Shown here in pieces: positions 63,467 to 64,000 of a stretch of DNA of 64,000 nucleotides (positions within the stretch are counted from its first letter, which is position 1; each line of letters starts with the position of its first letter). A program made the translations under genes and the position numbers. The DNA is from Flavobacterium sp. Lineage in GTDB: Bacteria > Bacteroidota > Bacteroidia > Flavobacteriales > Flavobacteriaceae. The notes beneath the pieces were generated by a model. It worked only from the letters and a program-made list of their open reading frames with translations, was not told the origin of the DNA and made no database searches. Where the stretch lies: contig JADKHM010000002.1 of NCBI GenBank assembly GCA_016721735.1, positions 372,001-436,000 of the forward strand, given 5' to 3'.

Positions 63467-64000
63467 TTAATTGTTTTTGAAGGAAATTTCTAGCGGAATT
63501 CGTTGCAAAATACTGCGACCTAAAGTCACCTCGTCGGCATACTCCAATTCATCGCCAACTGCTATTCCTCTTGCAATCGTAGAAGTAATAATATTGTAAT
63601 CTTTAATTTGTTTGTAGATAAAGAAATTGGTCGTATCGCCTTCCATGGTTGAGCTTAGCGCAAATATGAGCTCTTCTATTGTTCCTGTTTTTACTTTATC
63701 AACCAACGTAGCAATATTAAGTTGACTCGGTCCGACACCATCAATCGGCGAAATTTTCCCCCCTAGAACATGATAAACTCCTTTGAACTGCTGCGTGTTT
63801 TCTATAGCCATGACGTCGCGAATATCTTCAACAACACAAATAATCTTGTGATTCCGATTAGTGTTTGAACAAATTTCACACAATGCTACATCGGAAATAT
63901 TGTGACAACTACTACAAAACTTGACTTCCTCTCGCATCGTCGTTAGGGCGTCACTCAAGAAGCGCGTCTTTTCTGTGGGTTGTTTGAGTAAGTGCAATAC
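63467..64000 (-). CDS. recR: Recombination protein RecR, partial (N-terminus beyond window)
   Basis: About 178 residues are visible, of roughly 206 expected; the N-terminus lies past the right edge. The zinc-finger motif CSSCHNISDVALCEIC (C-x2-C-x9-C-x2-C) and the Toprim segment IICVVEDIRDVMAIE, followed by YHVLGGKISPIDGVGPSQLN, are diagnostic. RecR works with RecO and RecF in recombinational repair. It marks the boundary between housekeeping DNA and the polysaccharide cluster. The 33 bp between its stop and the possible upstream wza start hold the promoter. Confidence 0.95.
   Translation of the reverse strand, partial: VLHLLKQPTEKTRFLSDALTTMREEVKFCSSCHNISDVALCEICSNTNRNHKIICVVEDIRDVMAIENTQQFKGVYHVLGGKISPIDGVGPSQLNIATLVDKVKTGTIEELIFALSSTMEGDTTNFFIYKQIKDYNIITSTIARGIAVGDELEYADEVTLGRSILQRIPLEISFKNN

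Noticed and set aside
1..64000. Insertion sequences, integrases, tRNA genes or attachment sites
   Set aside because: I looked for transposase or integrase motifs, tRNA-like folds and flanking direct repeats and found none that I can support.

Overview
The window is AT-rich DNA of a Bacteroidetes bacterium, most likely a Flavobacterium-like member of the Flavobacteriaceae. Reasons: several intergenic promoters match the group's -7 element TAnnTTTG, the two Wzc kinases carry Gly-Tyr tails, an UpxY-type antiterminator is present, and an intergenic repeat at 23.6 kb resembles ones I recall from Flavobacterium. Almost the whole window is one surface-polysaccharide supercluster on the minus strand. 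Only the partial recR at the right edge is housekeeping, and only one gene (a PHP-type phosphatase) is on the plus strand. I see no tRNA, rRNA, CRISPR, transposase or integrase.

Layout in the direction of transcription (right to left). (1) 63.4-56.4 kb: recR, then a clear promoter, wza, wzc, a TviC/WbpP-type epimerase, a TviB/WbpO-type UDP-HexNAc dehydrogenase broken by a frameshift, and ugd. (2) 56.3-55.2 kb: a winged-helix regulator and an UpxY/RfaH-type antiterminator. (3) 55.2-43.3 kb: a dTDP-3-amino-sugar set (rfbB, two FdtA-like cupins, FdtB-like aminotransferase, acyltransferases including an internally duplicated GNAT), Wzx flippase, glycosyltransferases and a decayed acyltransferase. 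(4) 43.3-36.6 kb: WecB, WbpB, WbpD and WbpI (UDP-ManNAc3NAcA type), a GT4 and a frameshifted Wzy. (5) 36.5-28.1 kb: a decoration module (NodB-like deacetylase, MBOAT, SGNH-like protein, CapA-like phosphoesterase, AsnB, ATP-grasp, epimerase). (6) 28-14.7 kb: GT4s, GDP-L-fucose genes, a second deacetylase, two more ATP-grasp proteins, two initiating sugar-phosphate transferases, a DegT aminotransferase and a FlaA1-type dehydratase. (7) 14.6-10.7 kb: a second wza and wzc, with the phosphatase facing them. (8) 10.5-0 kb: an ABC exporter (Wzm and Wzt with an extended C-terminus), three methyltransferases, glycosyltransferases, then an oxidoreductase, a CMP-sugar synthetase and an SDR that probably begin a nonulosonic-acid set continuing past the left edge.

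Together the genes could build at least two glycans: a Wzx/Wzy-type polymer with fucose, dideoxyamino sugars and diacetamido uronic acid, and an ABC-exported glycan that is perhaps capped by methylation. Part of each pathway is missing here (no rmlA, no obvious WbpE), so those steps must be encoded elsewhere or shared.

The most striking observation is a series of single-base deletions, most of them in short homopolymers. They split or scramble at least seven genes and create one false fusion (acyltransferase-WbpB). Because almost every event has the same sign and context, and three of them restore frame within one gene, I think most are sequencing or assembly errors. Two other lesions, a nonsense codon in a GT2 and a substitution-riddled duplicate acyltransferase, look like real decay.
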